From Sabellastarte sp. h YS-2021 (taxonomy: Eukaryota > Annelida > Polychaeta > Sabellida > Sabellidae), in the NCBI GenBank assembly GCA_964017235.1, contig OZ024936.1:55789028-55853027 (forward strand): DNA of 64,000 nt, written 5' to 3'. The notes beneath the pieces are model-generated. The model did not search any database and was not told where the DNA came from. It saw only the letters and a list, made by a program, of their open reading frames with translations. Both the position numbers and the translations under genes were made by a program. Below are positions 10,116 through 22,700 of the stretch, in pieces (position 1 is the first letter of the stretch; every line of letters starts with the position of its first letter).

Positions 10116-10923
10116 AAGAAATACCACTTAATGATCCCAAGTATTTTATGATTCTCAAAGATTTAAATTTTACCACTCAGAACACCAGGTTAAAATGCAT
10201 GTACTGTCTTTTAACTGGCCCTTAATTGTGTAGACATTTCGTACTGGGAAATTTTGTTCCGGGACAATTCATAATCTGACAATTCATACCCAGTGTGGAA
10301 CATTTAATACCGAAACATTTAAAAATGAAAATTTTAGGATAGCATACATGAAAGTTACATGACATACACTGCATTTTAACAACATATGGAGTTACTTACA
10401 TGATATTGTCAGATCAAAATGTATTGTTAAAGCTATAATGTTGGATTTAAACAACTCATATTAATTAAACAACAGAATGAAAGTGACTGTTCTTTACTAA
10501 ATAGATGTATGTGACACATTTGTGCTGTAATGGGATTATGGTAGTCATCAAAAGATTTCTTTTGAGCAGATTTTTAAAAACAATTGTTATTTAGATGTCT
10601 AGTTTTTTTACAAATTGTCGTATGAAATATATTTTCTCATACGAAATGTCCCAGTGCTAAATGTTCTAGTGTAGACAATATTGAAATGATCTAATCACAT
10701 CTCAACATATTTACATGCTCTTTTCCATGGTCACATAATATTACATGATCATGTATCTAGTATCTACCCTACAAGAAACATTGATGTACCATTGCCACTT
10801 ATTCAGATTATGACAGATTTTGAAAAGAAAAATTTGTAACATATATTTATGATTAAAACTTTGCAAATTTTATAAAGTACATCATAAAACAATTAGTGCT
10901 ATCTTTAATCCAACATTTTCTTA
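10116..10923. other. hAT1 interior, no coding signal
   Basis: AT-rich hAT1 sequence between the subterminal motif cluster and the nested element. I recognise no transposase homology. Confidence 0.5.
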
Positions 10924-13193
10924 GCATAGCAAAAACAAAGCGTCCCGAAAAGGATATAAAGGTGAGTGCTAAAGTATTAAGAAAATGCTTCGTTTCTAGC
11001 CTTATACTGTTGTGGCAACCAAAGTCAGCGCAGTCTGCTCTATCTAGCACGGTTTTCAAGATATAAGCATTTTTGTGTTTTGCAAAAAATAAAAAAATAA
11101 AAAATGTCCGCTATATTTGGCGAGACAAAAATATTTTGAAAATTGGCATGGCTACTCTGCAGAGATACCCAGCAGGTCCAAAATTTTGTTGAGTTCGCTC
11201 CATATAGCACAGTTTTCGAGATATAAGCATTTTTGTGTTTTGCAAAAACTTTGAAAATTCAAAATGGCCACCATTTTTGGGGAGACAAAAATTTTTGTCA
11301 AGACCACTGCCGCGGTGTGTATCTCCTGCCGAGCATTAAAGCAGAAGAAATAGCTTTTCCGAGATATTCACAATTTTTCATTTTCGTGTGTGAAAGCTCT
11401 TCCAAAAGTAGGTGAATGAGTTATTTGAGAAAAATTGGCTATCTGCAATACTTTTAGAGATAATTCGCATTTACTCATTTTGAGTAGGTGAGTAATTAGC
11501 TATGGGTCTGAAACTTCACCATGTGAAAGCTCTCCCACAAGTAGATGAATGAGTATTTGATAAAAATTGGGTATCCGCAATACTTTTACAGATAATTAGC
11601 ATTTACTCATTTTGAGTAGGTAAATAATTAGCTATGGGTCTGAAACTTCACCATGTGAAAGCTCTCCCAAAAGTAGGTGAATGAGTTATTTGAGAAAAAT
11701 TGGCTATCTGCAATACTTTTAGAGATAATTCGCATTTACTCATTTTGAGTAGGTAAGTAATTAGCTATGGGTCTGAAACTTCACCATGTGAAAGCTCTTC
11801 CAAAAGTAGGTGAATGAGTTATTTGAGAAAAATTGGCTATCTGCAATACTTTTAAGAGATAATTCGCATTTACTCATTTTGAGTAGGTGAGTAATCATCT
11901 ACGGGTCTGAAACTTCACCATGTGAAAGCTCTCCCAAAAGTACATGAATGAGTTATTTGATAAAAATTTGGTATCCGCAATAGTTTTTGAGATAATTAGC
12001 ATTTACTCATTTTGAGTAGGTGAGTAATTAGCTACGGGTCTGAAACTTCACCAAGTGAAAGCTCTTCCAAAAGTAGGTGAATGAGTTATTTGAGAAAAAT
12101 TGGCCATCTGCAATACTTTTAGAGGTAATTCGCGTTTACTCTTTTTGAGTAGGTGAGCAATTAGCTATGGGTCTGAAACTTCACCAAGTGAAAGTTCTTT
12201 GGGATAGCTGCTCTGCAGAGATACCCTGAAGATAAAAAATTTCGTCGAAATCGCTCTATGTAGCACGGTTTTCGAAATATTAGCATTTTTGTGTTTTGCA
12301 ATTTTTGCGCAAAAATTCGAAAATTCAAAATGGCCGCCATTTTTGGCAAGACAAAATTTTTTTGAAAATTGGCATGGCTACTCTGCAGAGTTACCCTGTG
12401 GGTCAAAAATTTCGTCGAAATCGCTCTATCTTGCAGGGTTTTCGAGATATAAGCATTTTTATGTTTTGCAATTTTTGCGAAAAATTCGAAAATTCAAAAT
12501 GGCCGCCATTTTTGGCGAGACAAAATTTTTTTCAAAATTGGGATAACTACTCTGCAGAGATACCCTGCGGGTCAAAAATTTCGTCGAAATCGCTCTATCG
12601 AGCACGGTTTTCGAGATATAAGCATTTTTGTGTTTTGCAATTTTTGCGAAAATTTCGAAAATTCAAAATGGCCGCCATTTTGGGCGAGACAAAAATTTTT
12701 TGAAAATTGGGAAAACTACTCCGCAGAGATACCCTGTGGGTCAAAAATTTCGTCGAAATCGCTCTATCTAGCACGGTTTTCGAGATATAAGCATTTTTGT
12801 GTTTTCCTTATTTGGAAAATTCGTAATGATTAATTAATCATTAATTACTCGGCCATTTCTTGACCAATCAATGCCAAAATCTAATGATTTCCAGATTTTA
12901 ATAGAATGAATGTATTTGCCAAGTTTCAGGTGAATTGATAAAATTCCTTTCAAGTTATCATCCGGACAAGCTTCCCCATCGAAAAAAGACATTTTTGGTC
13001 ATGTGACCTCTCTGATTGGTTGAAATGTCACTGCAGCATATTCAAAAAAATTCCCCAAGGCTACTGCCTAAACCTGCCAAATTTGAAAAGAATCCGCCTA
13101 ACGGTTACAGAGTTATAAGGAAAGCAAAATGCGGAGCCGCCGGAGCCGGAAGCTCTCCCATACACAAACAAGCGTCCCTTGCGGGACGCTTAA
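10924..13193 (+). mobile_element. Helentron-associated (HINE/Pearl-like) tandem-repeat element, copy 1
   Basis: The left end contains AAGCGTCCC (10938-10946). The right end closes with the hairpin AAGCGTCCC-TTGC-GGGACGCTT (13170-13191), so the left motif is a subterminal inverted repeat of the hairpin arm. Inside are about 1.5 units of the 167-bp satellite, about 6 units of a 133-bp satellite (11400-12195), about 4 more 167-bp units (12195-12830), and a unique right module. Helitron-like termini with internal arrays are established for Helentron-derived INEs. Homology with 33935-39330 begins and ends at these boundaries. Confidence 0.8.
11400..12195. repeat. 133-bp satellite array, about 6 units
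   Basis: Repeated phrase GGGTCTGAAACTTCACC followed by GTGAAAGCTC and AAGTAGGTGAATGAGTTATTTG, with a period of about 133 bp. It is the short counterpart of the 27-unit array at 34395-37985. Confidence 0.9.
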
Positions 13194-13273
13194 TTATCAA
13201 TGCACATGACCAGTTACACTATTAAATTTCTTTACAATGATACACTAAACAAGATGGTCAAAGATGCCCCAAA

Positions 13274-14092
13274 AGGTGGGTTGCGCAGGCAGCAATAAGG
13301 TTAGCAACTGCTGTAATTACATTTAGAAACAAGGAAAGAAATGTGAGGTTACCCAGTTAAGGTGAATGTGTTAGACGTGCTAAGAAACGTAAAAAACTTG
13401 TAATCTAGGTTACATACTTGTATCTATGCTATAAACGGACAAACGAAAGGACGGAATTACACTAATTTCGATAGCAACTTAGCTATGATGGTGCTGTATC
13501 TCCCTGTCAAGTTTGAATTTGATTAGACAAAGCGTATTTTAGTTAAGAGTCCGGAAACGGAAATGTTGACGAACAAACGGACAAACAAACCAACAGAATT
13601 ACACCAATTTCTAAAGGAACCTAGCTATGATGGTGATCTATCTCCCTGTTAAGTTTGAATTCGATTGGACAAACCGTTTTCGAGTTAGATTCCGGAAACA
13701 AAAATGTGGACAGACAGATGGATGGACAAACAAAAGGACAAAAAACAGACAAACGAAGAGACGGGATTACACCAATTTCGAAAGGAACCTAGCTATGATG
13801 ATGATCTATGTCCCCATCAAGTTTGAATTCGATTGGACAAAGCGTTTTTTGAGTTAGATTCCGGAAACAAAAATGTGGACAGACAGACGGACAAAAAACG
13901 GACAAATGAACAGACGGAATAACACCAATTTCGAAAGGAACCTAGCTGTGATGGTGATTGATGTCCCTGTCAAGTTTGAATTCGATTGGAAAAAGTGTTT
14001 TTGAGTTATAGTCCGGAAACAAAAATGTGGACGGACAGACGGACGTTGGACACATCAAGCTAATAGGTGGGTTGGTTACACGCAACCCGCCT
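13274..14092 (+). mobile_element. Second HINE-like element with AGGTGGGTTG ends and ~4 internal repeats
   Basis: Left subterminal motif AGGTGGGTTGCG (13274-13285); right-end hairpin AGGTGGGTTG-GTTACACG-CAACCCGCCT (14065-14092). The reverse complement of the last 12 bases matches the left motif at 11 of 12 positions. Internally there are about four degenerate repeats of 150-170 bp (phrase CCTAGCTATGATGGTGAT near 13478, 13619, 13788, 13939), each ending in GGACAGACAGACGGAC-type short repeats. Open frames here (13016-13225, 13627-13857) are repeat artefacts. Confidence 0.75.
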
Positions 14093-14177
14093 AATAATGA
14101 GTGGCATGTTTAATCTTAGTCAACACATCTGGTTTGATGAACCGGGAAGCAAGACATTTAGTGCATTCCATTATTTC

Positions 14178-14616
14178 CTAATACAAACAATGGATCATTG
14201 GTTGCTCACACTGAAACATCTTTTCATAACAGAAAAAAGCCTTCAGTCCATGGCAAATAAATGTCAGACTGACTGCTAATTCTGGCTTGTTCAAAGCACA
14301 CAAGATACGCTTAAATCTTTGCTGATTTTTCAAAGATTTGTTGTCCTTTCTAGAATTCAAAGACTTGAATAATTCCCTTAATGCTGCAAGCTGCTCTAAG
14401 ACTCTCTGCTACAGGCAGAATACTCGGCCATCTTGTTTCCACATAACGTAGAATCTGGTGTTGCTCCAGATCCAAAAGAATTTGATGTCCTTTAAAATCT
14501 TTAACTGCTGTAGGGTGGTTGCGAAAAAAAATAGAATAAGTCCTGAAGGAAATCTTCAGTATCCTCTCCATTGTATTGCTAATATGATGAAGAGAGCAGC
14601 CTCCCAAATCCAACAA
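14178..14616 (-). pseudogene. hAT1 transposase remnant
   Basis: Two overlapping minus-strand frames (14616-14350, then 14360-14178) carry hAT-type motifs: MLDLGGCSLHHISN, then HQILRYVETRWPSILPV, then NQQRFKRILCALNKPE and EKMFQCEQPMIH. These occur in the central region of animal hAT transposases with the RYVETRW-type conserved Trp. One frameshift lies between the two frames. No N-terminal zinc finger or C-terminal dimerisation domain is left, so the element is non-autonomous now. Confidence 0.75.
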
Positions 14617-14832
14617 ATGAGGAGCATGCTTATCCTTAATAAGGATTTTATTGTAAGTTTTACCAGATAATTATCTCAAATTCACAAATTCCACACCAAA
14701 AATAAAGAGTATATAGAGAGCTTTCCTAAAAATAAAGAGTAGTGCCTGAAATAAAGAGTAATAAAGAGTAATTTTCCATTTTGCCAAAAATAAAGAGTAC
14801 TCTTTACAATATAGAGTGAAGTGGCAACCCTG

Positions 14833-15182
14833 TGGTACACCAGATCAACATTCTCCACAGTAGGGCACAAAGTGGGACTAACCTCATGGCTCATGCCTCC
14901 TTCCTTGTTTATGTATGACACCACTGTAGTGTTGTCGGTTGCTACAAGTATTATCTTGTCTGAGCAGAGGTCTTGGAACTCTTTTAAGGCTAGAAAGACT
15001 GCCTTTAGTTCCAGATAGTTTATATACAGCTTGCTTTCCTGAAGGGGCCAGGTTCCTCTTGCAGTGTGCTCATGTAAGTGAGCGCCCCACCCTTCTTTTA
15101 AAGCGTCTGTAAATCTTTGCAGAGCATGTTTATTGGGTGTAATGGTTGGACTGTGAGTACATTGTCTTCTTTTAGCCACCAT
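14833..15182 (-). pseudogene. DIRS-B RNase H domain
   Basis: The minus-strand frame starting at 15182 contains RNase H-like segments: GWGAHLHEHTARGTWPL, INYLELKAVFLALKEF (with the conserved Glu), and ILVATDNTTVVSYINKEGG (with the conserved Asp-Asn). The frame is cut at 14833 by the right end of hAT1; residues below that are transposon sequence. The rest of the domain resumes at 10022. Confidence 0.8.
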
Positions 15183-15379
15183 TGCAAATGGGGGGCAGGG
15201 ACCTGGGAATTGGGATCACCTTTTCTGGTGATTTCGGTACCCTAGAGTTGTTCTTGAGATGTCACTGAATGGGTCTCATATGAAGTCGGCCTAGATGAAC
15301 TTTCTTTTCTGTGGCTGTTCAGTATTTTCTCTTGAAGGTTCTGCCACAGGTCCAGTGTTGGTCGGACCCAACCGGATCT

Positions 15380-16230
15380 GAGGTCAAACTGGTAGCCTAA
15401 AAAATCGAAGACCTGCTTTGGGTTCCAGTTCTGATTTTTCTAAATTCACCAGCCAACCCAGTTTTTGGCACATTTTTACTAGATCCTGTGTATGCCTGGT
15501 GGGATCTGGCTCTCACCAACCAGTCGTCTATGTACTGGTGGATCCTTATACCCTTGTGTATGGCCATCAGTTTCACCTCCTTTACTACCACAGCGAACTC
15601 CATGGGTGCTGTGGACATACCAAATGGCAGGGCCTTGAACTGGTATGTCTGACCCTGGACGTGAAATCTCAGATATTTCCTGGATTGTTCCTGTATTGGA
15701 CTGTGGAAGTAGGCATCCTTGAAGTCTATTGAGGTAACCCACTCCCCTTGCTGGAGGGAGGTCCTGATGGTTTCCGGTGTCTCCATTTTGAACCATGAGA
15801 AATTGGTTTAAATGGCTCAGATCTAGTATAGGTCTCCACTTGTCGTTGGGTTTAGGCACTAAAAATAGTCGGATGAAAAACCCCAGAGATCTTTGATTGT
15901 TTACCAGCTCTACTGTGTTTTGTCTATAAGCTGATGTAATGCCTCCAACAGGTAGAGGTTCCTAGTGGGATTGACATAGCAGCTTATGATGTTTGGAGCA
16001 CTTGTCAAGTTCAGCCGGATCCAAAAGGGGAGGGTGTAGCCCTCTCTCAGGATTTGAACTCCTTTTGGACCGGCACCCAGATTCAGCCAAGTTTGCCAAT
16101 AGTTTTGAAGTCTGGTCCCTACAGGTAGATTTGAGGCAGCAAGTTTGACATTTGTTACAGGTTTTACACAAGACAATTGAGTGACACAAGAAACAGTGAC
16201 AACGACAAGTGTGACAACGACACTGACCAT
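15380..16230 (-). pseudogene. DIRS-B reverse transcriptase, frameshifted
   Basis: Three minus-strand frames together give a DIRS RT. The first (16230-15910) has LPVGTRLQNYWQTWLNLG to LYLLEALHQLI. The second (15859-15479) has MPKPNDKWRPILDLSHLNQF. The third (15786-15397) has GEWVTSIDFKDAYFHSPI, FKALPFGMSTAPMEF, and QYIDDWLVRA, the active-site YxDD box. A cysteine-rich segment (CFLCHSIVLCKTCNKCQTCC) precedes RT in an overlapping frame, as in DIRS-A. The frame changes show inactivation. Confidence 0.85.
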
Positions 16231-16260
16231 ATTTGTCCTCCAACATAGATGCTAGTGACA

Positions 16261-17486
16261 CAAAAGTACTGCAACCTTAAACTCATAAGTTTATCAAATA
16301 TCAGGAATTTACTATAACCTTACAAAAGAGACTTTTTTTTGTGTAGACAGATGTACATGATGAATATCAAAGAATAAAGCCTTAATTAGCACATCAAATA
16401 TCTTTCAAACACCAAAAAATTGTCCCAACCTTAAACTCAAAGTTAGTTAAGGTGAATATAATTCTGTTATTACTGGGAGTTTAAGGTCACCTTATTGTAT
16501 GGCACTTACCTGTGGCCAGTTACATATACATGCAAAATTTGAATGAAATTTCTCAAGTTATTTCCAGTACACTCTCTGGAAAAATAATGTAAACTCAACA
16601 CAACTTTTTAATACACGAGAGTCTAAGGTCACCTTAAAATATGGCACACCTTGAAAACCAGTTACAACCACATGACAAATCTGAATTGAATTTGTCAACC
16701 CATTTTTTAGATACTGTCCGGAAACAAAAAACCTTCAGCTCAATATAAGTACCTTACTACTGTGAGTTTAAGGTCACCTTAAATAGGGCACATCTTGAGG
16801 AACAGTTACATCAACATGCCAATTGGAATTTAATTCATCAAGCCATTTTTGAGATATTGTCTGGAAAGTAAATGTGAAGATGACACTGACCATGTATGTC
16901 TTTCATCATAGCTGCTAGTGACATAAACTAATGCAACCTTAAACTCATAAGTTTAGAATATCAACAATTTACTATAACATTATAAAAGAGACCATTTTTG
17001 GTGGAGATATACATACATGATGAATATCAATGTATAAAGTACTAATTTGTATATTAAATATCTTCCAAACACCAAAAATATTGTCCCAACCTTAAACTCA
17101 AAGTTTGTTTTCACTGCTGTATATTGTAGCGAGTTTAAGGTAATCTTTTCCTGAAGGTTCTGTTCAAGGTTTGTTACATCCACAACTGAAAAATGCCTAG
17201 AATTGCACAATATTTGAAATACTGTTCAAAAATTACCAAACTTAAAGTGAATATAATTCTGTTATTACTGGGAGTTCAAGGTCACCTTATCGTATGACAC
17301 TTACCTATGGCCAGTTACATATACAGGCAAAAGTTGAATGAAATTTCTCAAGGTATATTCAGTATACTCCATGGAAAAGGGAAAAGAATGTAAACTGTTT
17401 TTATATGTGGGAGTTTAAGGTCACCTTAAAATAGAGCACACTTTCAAAACTAGTTACTACAACCACATGCAAAATTTAAATTGAAT
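16261..17486. repeat. ~140-bp tandem repeats with TTAAGGTCACCTTA motif, in a ~670-bp duplication
   Basis: The phrase GAGTTTAAGGTCACCTTA recurs near 16487, 16618, 16761, 17266 and 17408. A longer unit starting ACACTGACCAT...CATAGCTGCTAGTGACA occurs at about 16210 and 16885, so a block of about 670 bp is duplicated. The same sequence continues at 30567, directly after the hAT2 target duplication, showing that hAT2 inserted into it. Confidence 0.75.
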
Positions 17487-17494
17487 CCATCAAG
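17487..17494. repeat. hAT2 target-site duplication, left copy
   Basis: CCATCAAG, identical to 30559-30566. Confidence 0.95.
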
Positions 17495-17902
17495 CAGTGT
17501 TCGAACTCAACGCCGTCCCGCGAGTCCGCGACCGCCAATATTGCTGCAGGACCGCCGAGTTTTAGTACTTACAGGTCCGCCGGACTGTCGAGAATCCTCG
17601 ATTATCGCCCATTGAAAAACGTTCTGCAAACGAACTGTAAGGGTGAGATGGATGACAAATACTTTAAAATTAAATATATTTTACTTGCTATTGCTGTACA
17701 CAAGACGTTTTTCGCCTTAAAATAAGATTTTATTGTTGGTTGTTTGTGTCACGATAGGAAATCTCGCGGAAATCTCGCGGACCTCGAGATTTAAAGATGA
17801 AGTCTCGTTGCTTCATAGCTTCCGGTATTGCTTTTGGCGCATTTTATTTCATCAAAATTCTACTAAATCACCTGATACAGACTTGTTTCATGAGCAATTG
17901 AC

Positions 17903-18558
17903 ATGGACAAATACCTAACAAACCTAGATCTAGGCTCCAATCCCAAAAAGCCAAAAATTTCAGAGACAGACCGGCTTCAAAAGCAAAGGGAGTATGAAAA
18001 AAATATCAGAAAAAGGGAATTTCAGGCTTCCTGGGTGAAGTCATACCCCTGGATTTTGTATGACCAAGGCAATAATGCAATGTTTTGTACCACTTGTAGA
18101 GCCATTTTTGGGCATTTGAGCCAGTCATAAGTTAAACAGTCAATTGTGGTACCAGATAAATTTTCAAAGTATATTAGTGGCCCTTTTGTTACTGGTGGCT
18201 GCAAAAATTTTAAATTGAGTGTGGTGAAAGTCCATCATGAAAGTGAAGGCCATCAAACTGCCAAATTTGAACTTGAAAAAAAAAGACAACCCCCAGGCAG
18301 CTCCAAAGCTGAGCAATGCATTCAAATATTGAATAAGTCCTCGTTTGACAAATTGGAAAATTTATTTCGCACTGCACATGGAATTACTAAAAACTGCAGG
18401 CCATACACTGATTTCCAATGGATTTGTGAGGTCGATGAAAAGAAAGGCGTTGTCATTGGCAACACCTATCGCAGTGATAAATCTTGCCGAGAATTTATCA
18501 GAGCGATTGCCACCACAGAAAGAAAGAAAATTGAAGGTTTATTTGAACAAGAGGAGAG
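17903..18558 (+). pseudogene. hAT2 transposase, N-terminal zinc-finger region
   Basis: The ATG at 17903 opens a frame with a basic helix (RLQKQREYEKNIRKREF), then FQASWVKSYPWILYD, FCTTCRAIF and later SVVKVHHESEGH, together a TTF/BED-type Cys2-His2 zinc finger as found in ZNF862-like hAT proteins. It continues with FRTAHGITKNCRPYTDF and SDKSCREFIRAI. One in-frame TAA (18128-18130) interrupts between FGHLSQS and VKQSIVV; the same frame resumes, so a single base change would account for it. After GLFEQEES the coding sequence meets the hairpin that opens the satellite insertion. The family relation to ZNF862 is from memory of motifs, not a search. Confidence 0.8.
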
Positions 18559-18839
18559 TGCCCGTGAACGGGCACTGTGTCAGCTGACTGAATGTTTTTG
18601 ATTTGTGATGGTGATAATGAGAGGAAAGCATAATTATCAGGGAAAGGGCTGTACAGAAATACAGTAAATGGTAACTGAACAGCATGTTCGAAAGATATTC
18701 CGAAGCTGACAGAAGAAAACGACAAAAAAGTTGTGCCCTGCAAATGGTATTATGAAATAAAGTAACAAGGTAATTGTTTAAGGGTAAAAAGTAGGTTAAA
18801 AATATTTAAAGAAATACTATAAATGCAATATCCTCGTTC

Positions 18840-19790
18840 CACCATGAAGAAGGGGTCCAAAGGTCAAATCTGACCATACCAAAAGATTCCCAGCCAAAGA
18901 ATTTAGGATGGTTTACCATCCCAAACCTCTCGGACCAATAATAAGTGAGTTATAGGCACTTTTTAAGTTTGGCTATCCTTGTTTGACCTTGAAGGAGGGT
19001 GTCCAAGGTCAAATCCGACCACACAAAAAAATTCCCAGCCCATGATTTCCTGTAGCTTGTTTACCATCCCAAACTTGTAGGACCAATAATAAGCGAGTTC
19101 TAAGCAATTGTAAGTTTGGCTATCCTCAACTGCCCTTGAAGGAGGGGTCCCAGGTCAAATCTGACCACACCAAAAGAATCCCAGCCCATGATTTCCTATA
19201 TGTTGGTTTACCATCCCAAACCTCCAAGACCAATAATACGCGAGTTATAAGCACTTTAAGTTTGGCTATCTTCGTTTGACCTGGAAGGAGGGGGTCCAAG
19301 GTCAAATCCGACCACACAAAAAAATTCCCAGCCCATGATTTCCTGTAGCTTGTTTACCATCCCAAACTTGTAGGACCAATAATAAGCGAGTTCTAAGCAA
19401 TTGTAAGTTTGGCTCTCCTCAACTGCCCTTGAAGGAGGGGTCCCAGGTCAAATCCGACCACACCAAAAGATTCCCAGCCCATGATTTTCTATAGGTTGGT
19501 TTTCCATTCGAAACCTCTAGGACCAATAATAAGTGAGTTATAAGCACTTTTAAGTTTGGCTATCCTCATTTGACCTTGAAGGAGGGGTCCCAGGTCAAAT
19601 CCGACCACACCAAAAAATTCCCAGCTCATGATTTTCTACAGGTTGGTTTTCATTCCAACCTCTGGGACCAATAATAAGCGAGTTATAAGCACTTTTATGT
19701 TTGGCTATCCTCATTTGACCTTGAAGGAGGGTTCCAAGGTCAAATCGGACCATATTAACAGATTCCCAGCCCATGATTTCCTACAGGTTG
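18840..19790. repeat. ~147-bp tandem repeat, about 6 units
   Basis: The phrase AAGTTTGGCTATCCTC recurs at about 18965, 19114, 19261, 19408, 19555 and 19700. Each unit includes TTGACCTTGAAGGAGG and AAGGTCAAATC, so it carries the same AGGTCA core as neighbouring repeat families, in both orientations. Confidence 0.9.
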
Positions 19791-22700
19791 GATACAATGA
19801 TTTACTCAACAGTGAGAACCTGAAAGAAGCTATTGCTCAGCTATCCCATGACATAGAGGTCTGCAATTTCACTGTTATAGCTGACCAAAACGTCTGTGAA
19901 TAACATATTTAACAAAATACTCTAAATGTAATAATTTTCAAGTTACAACTGATTTACTCAAGAGTGAGAACCTCAAAGTAACTATTACTCAGCTATGCAA
20001 TGAGCTACATGTCTGAATTTTTGCTCTGTTATAGCTGACCTAAAAGTAGCTGAACAACATATTTAAGCAAAATACTGTAAATGCAATAGTTTTCAAGTTA
20101 CAACTGATTTACTCAATAGTGAGAACCAGAAAATAGCTATTGCTCCGCTATGCCATGAGCTATAGGTCTGTAATTTCACTATGTTATAGCTAACCCAAAA
20201 GTAGGTGAACAATATATTTTAACAAAATACTCCAAATGCAATATTTTTCAAGTTATAGCTGATTTACTCAACAGTCAGTGCCTGAGAACAGCTATTGCTC
20301 AGTTGTGCCATGAGCTACAGGTCTGTAATTTCACTATGTTATAGCTGACCCAAAAGTAGCTGAATAACATATTTATACTAAATTCTCTAAATGCAATAGT
20401 TTTCAAATTACAAGTGATTTACTCAACATTGAGAACTTCAAAGTAGCTATTACTCAGCTATGCAATGAGTCACGGGTCTGGAACTTCACTATGTTATAGC
20501 TGACCCCAAAATAGGTGAATAACATATTGAAACAAAATACTCTAAATGCAATAATTTCCAAGTTATAAGCGATTTACTCAACAGTGATAACCTAAAAGTA
20601 GCTATTACTCAGCTATGCCATGAGCTACAGGTCTGAAATTTTACTATGTTATAGCTGACCCAAAAGTAGGTGAACAACATATTTAAGCAAAATACTGTAA
20701 ATGCAATAGTTTTCAAGTTACAACTGATTTACTCAATAGTGATGACCTAAAAGTAGCTATTACTCAGCTATGCCATGAGCTACAGGTCTGAAATTTTACT
20801 ATGTTATAGTTGACCCAAAAGTAGCTGAATAACATATTTATACTAAATTCTCTAAATGCAATAGTTTTCCAATTACAACTGATTTACTCAATAGTGAGAA
20901 CCTCAAAGTAGCTATTACTCAGCTATGCAATGAGCTACAGGTCTGAAATTTCACTATGTTATAGCTGATCCCAAAAGTAGGTGAACAACATATTAAAGCA
21001 AAATACTGTAAATGCAATAGTTTTCAAGTTACAACTGATTTACTCAATAGTGATGACCTAAAAGTAGCTATTACTCAGCTATGCCATGAGCTACAGGTCT
21101 GAAATTTTACTATGTTATAGCTGACCCAAAAGTAGGTGAACAACATATTTAAGCAAAATACTGTAAATGCAATAGTTTTCAAGTTACAACTGATTTACTC
21201 AATAGTGATGACCTAAAAGTAGCTATTACTCAGCTATGCCATGAGCTACAGGTCTGTAATTTCACTATGTTATAGCTGACCCAAAAGTAGCTGAATAACA
21301 TATTTATACGAAATTCTCTAAATGCAATAGTTTTCCAATTACAACTGATTTACTCAATAGTGAGAACTTCAAAGTAGCTATTACTCAGCTATGCAATGAG
21401 CCACAGATCTGAAACTTCACTATGTTATAGCTGATCCCAAAATAGGTGAATAACATATTGAAACAAAATACTCTAAATGCAATAGTTTCCAAGTTATAAG
21501 CGATTTACTCAACAGTGATAACCTAAAAGTAGCTATTACTCAGCTATGCCATGAGCTACAGGTCTGAAATTTTACTATGTTATAGCTGACCCAAAAGTAG
21601 GTGAACAACATATTTAAGCAAAATACTGTAAATGCAATAGTTTTCAAGTTACAACTGATTTACTCAATAGTGATGACCTAAAAGTAGCTATTACTCAGCT
21701 ATGCCATGAGCTACAGGTCTGAAATTTTACTATGTTATAGCTGACCCAAAAGTAGGTGAACAACATATTTAAGCAAAATACTGTAAATGCAATAGTTTTC
21801 AAGTTACAACTGATTTACTCAATAGTGATGACCTAAAAGTAGCTATTACTCAGCTATGCCATGAGCTACAGGTCTGAAATTTTACTATGTTATAGCTGAC
21901 CCAAAAGTAGGTGAACAACATATTTAAGCAAAATACTGTAAATGCAATAGTTTTCAAGTTACAACTGATTTACTCAATAGTGATGACCTAAATGTAGCTA
22001 TTACTCAGCTATGCCATGAGCTACAGGTCTGAAATTTCACTATGTTATAGCTGACCCAAAAGTAGGTGAACAACATATTAAAGCAAAATACTGTAAATGC
22101 AATAGTTTTCAAGTTACAACTGATTTACTCAATAGTGATGACCTAAAAGTAGCTATTACTCAGCTATGCCATGAGCTACAGGTCTGAAATTTTACTATGT
22201 TATAGCTGACCCAAAAGTAGGTGAACAACATATTTAAGCAAAATACTGTAAATGCAATAGTTTTCAAGTTACAACTGATTTACTCAATAGTGATGACCTA
22301 AAAGTAGCTATTACTCAGCTATGCCATGAGCTACAGGTCTGTAATTTCACTATGTTATAGCTGACCCAAAAGTAGCTGAATAACATATTTATACGAAATT
22401 CTCTAAATGCAATAGTTTTCCAATTACAACTGATTTACTCAATAGTGAGAACTTCAAAGTAGCTATTACACAGCTATGCAATGAGCCACAGATCTGAAAC
22501 TTCACTATGTTATAGCTGATCCCAAAATAGGTGAATAACATATTGAAACAAAATACTCTAAATGCAATAGTTTCCAAGTTATAAGCGATTTACTCAACAG
22601 TGATAACCGAAACGTAGCTATTACTCAGCTATGCAATGAGTCACGGGTCTGGAACTTCACTATGTTATAGCTGACCCCAAAATAGGTGAATAACATATTG

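Larger units (their letters stand above)
10023..14832. mobile_element. hAT1: hAT-type DNA transposon inserted in DIRS-B RNase H
   Basis: Termini are CAGGGTTGCCACT (10023) and its inverse AGTGGCAACCCTG (ending 14832). The flanks share TGGTA on both sides, so the target duplication appears to be 5 bp rather than the 8 bp usual for hAT. Removing the element rejoins DIRS-B coding sequence. Subterminal AATAAAGAGTA motifs recur near both ends (10065-10115 and 14700-14805), in the same orientation. The only transposase remnant is 14178-14616 on the minus strand. Two tandem-repeat elements are nested inside. Confidence 0.8.
5660..16260 (-). mobile_element. DIRS-B: decayed DIRS-like retrotransposon split by nested insertions
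   Basis: On the minus strand the collinear remains are: Cys-rich region and RT (16260-15380), RNase H (15182-14833), interruption by hAT1 (14832-10023), the rest of RNase H and linker (10022-9540), recombinase N-terminal part (9536-8757), interruption by a 167-bp satellite array (8750-6870), recombinase C-terminal part (6661-6359), then the 3' terminal region (6000-5660). Gag is missing. Frameshifts and stops throughout show that this copy is dead. Confidence 0.8.

Noticed and set aside
22389..22577. 62-aa minus-strand ORF, also at 24714-24902
   Set aside because: It is part of a 155-bp satellite unit; the duplicate is a higher-order repeat copy, not a gene family.
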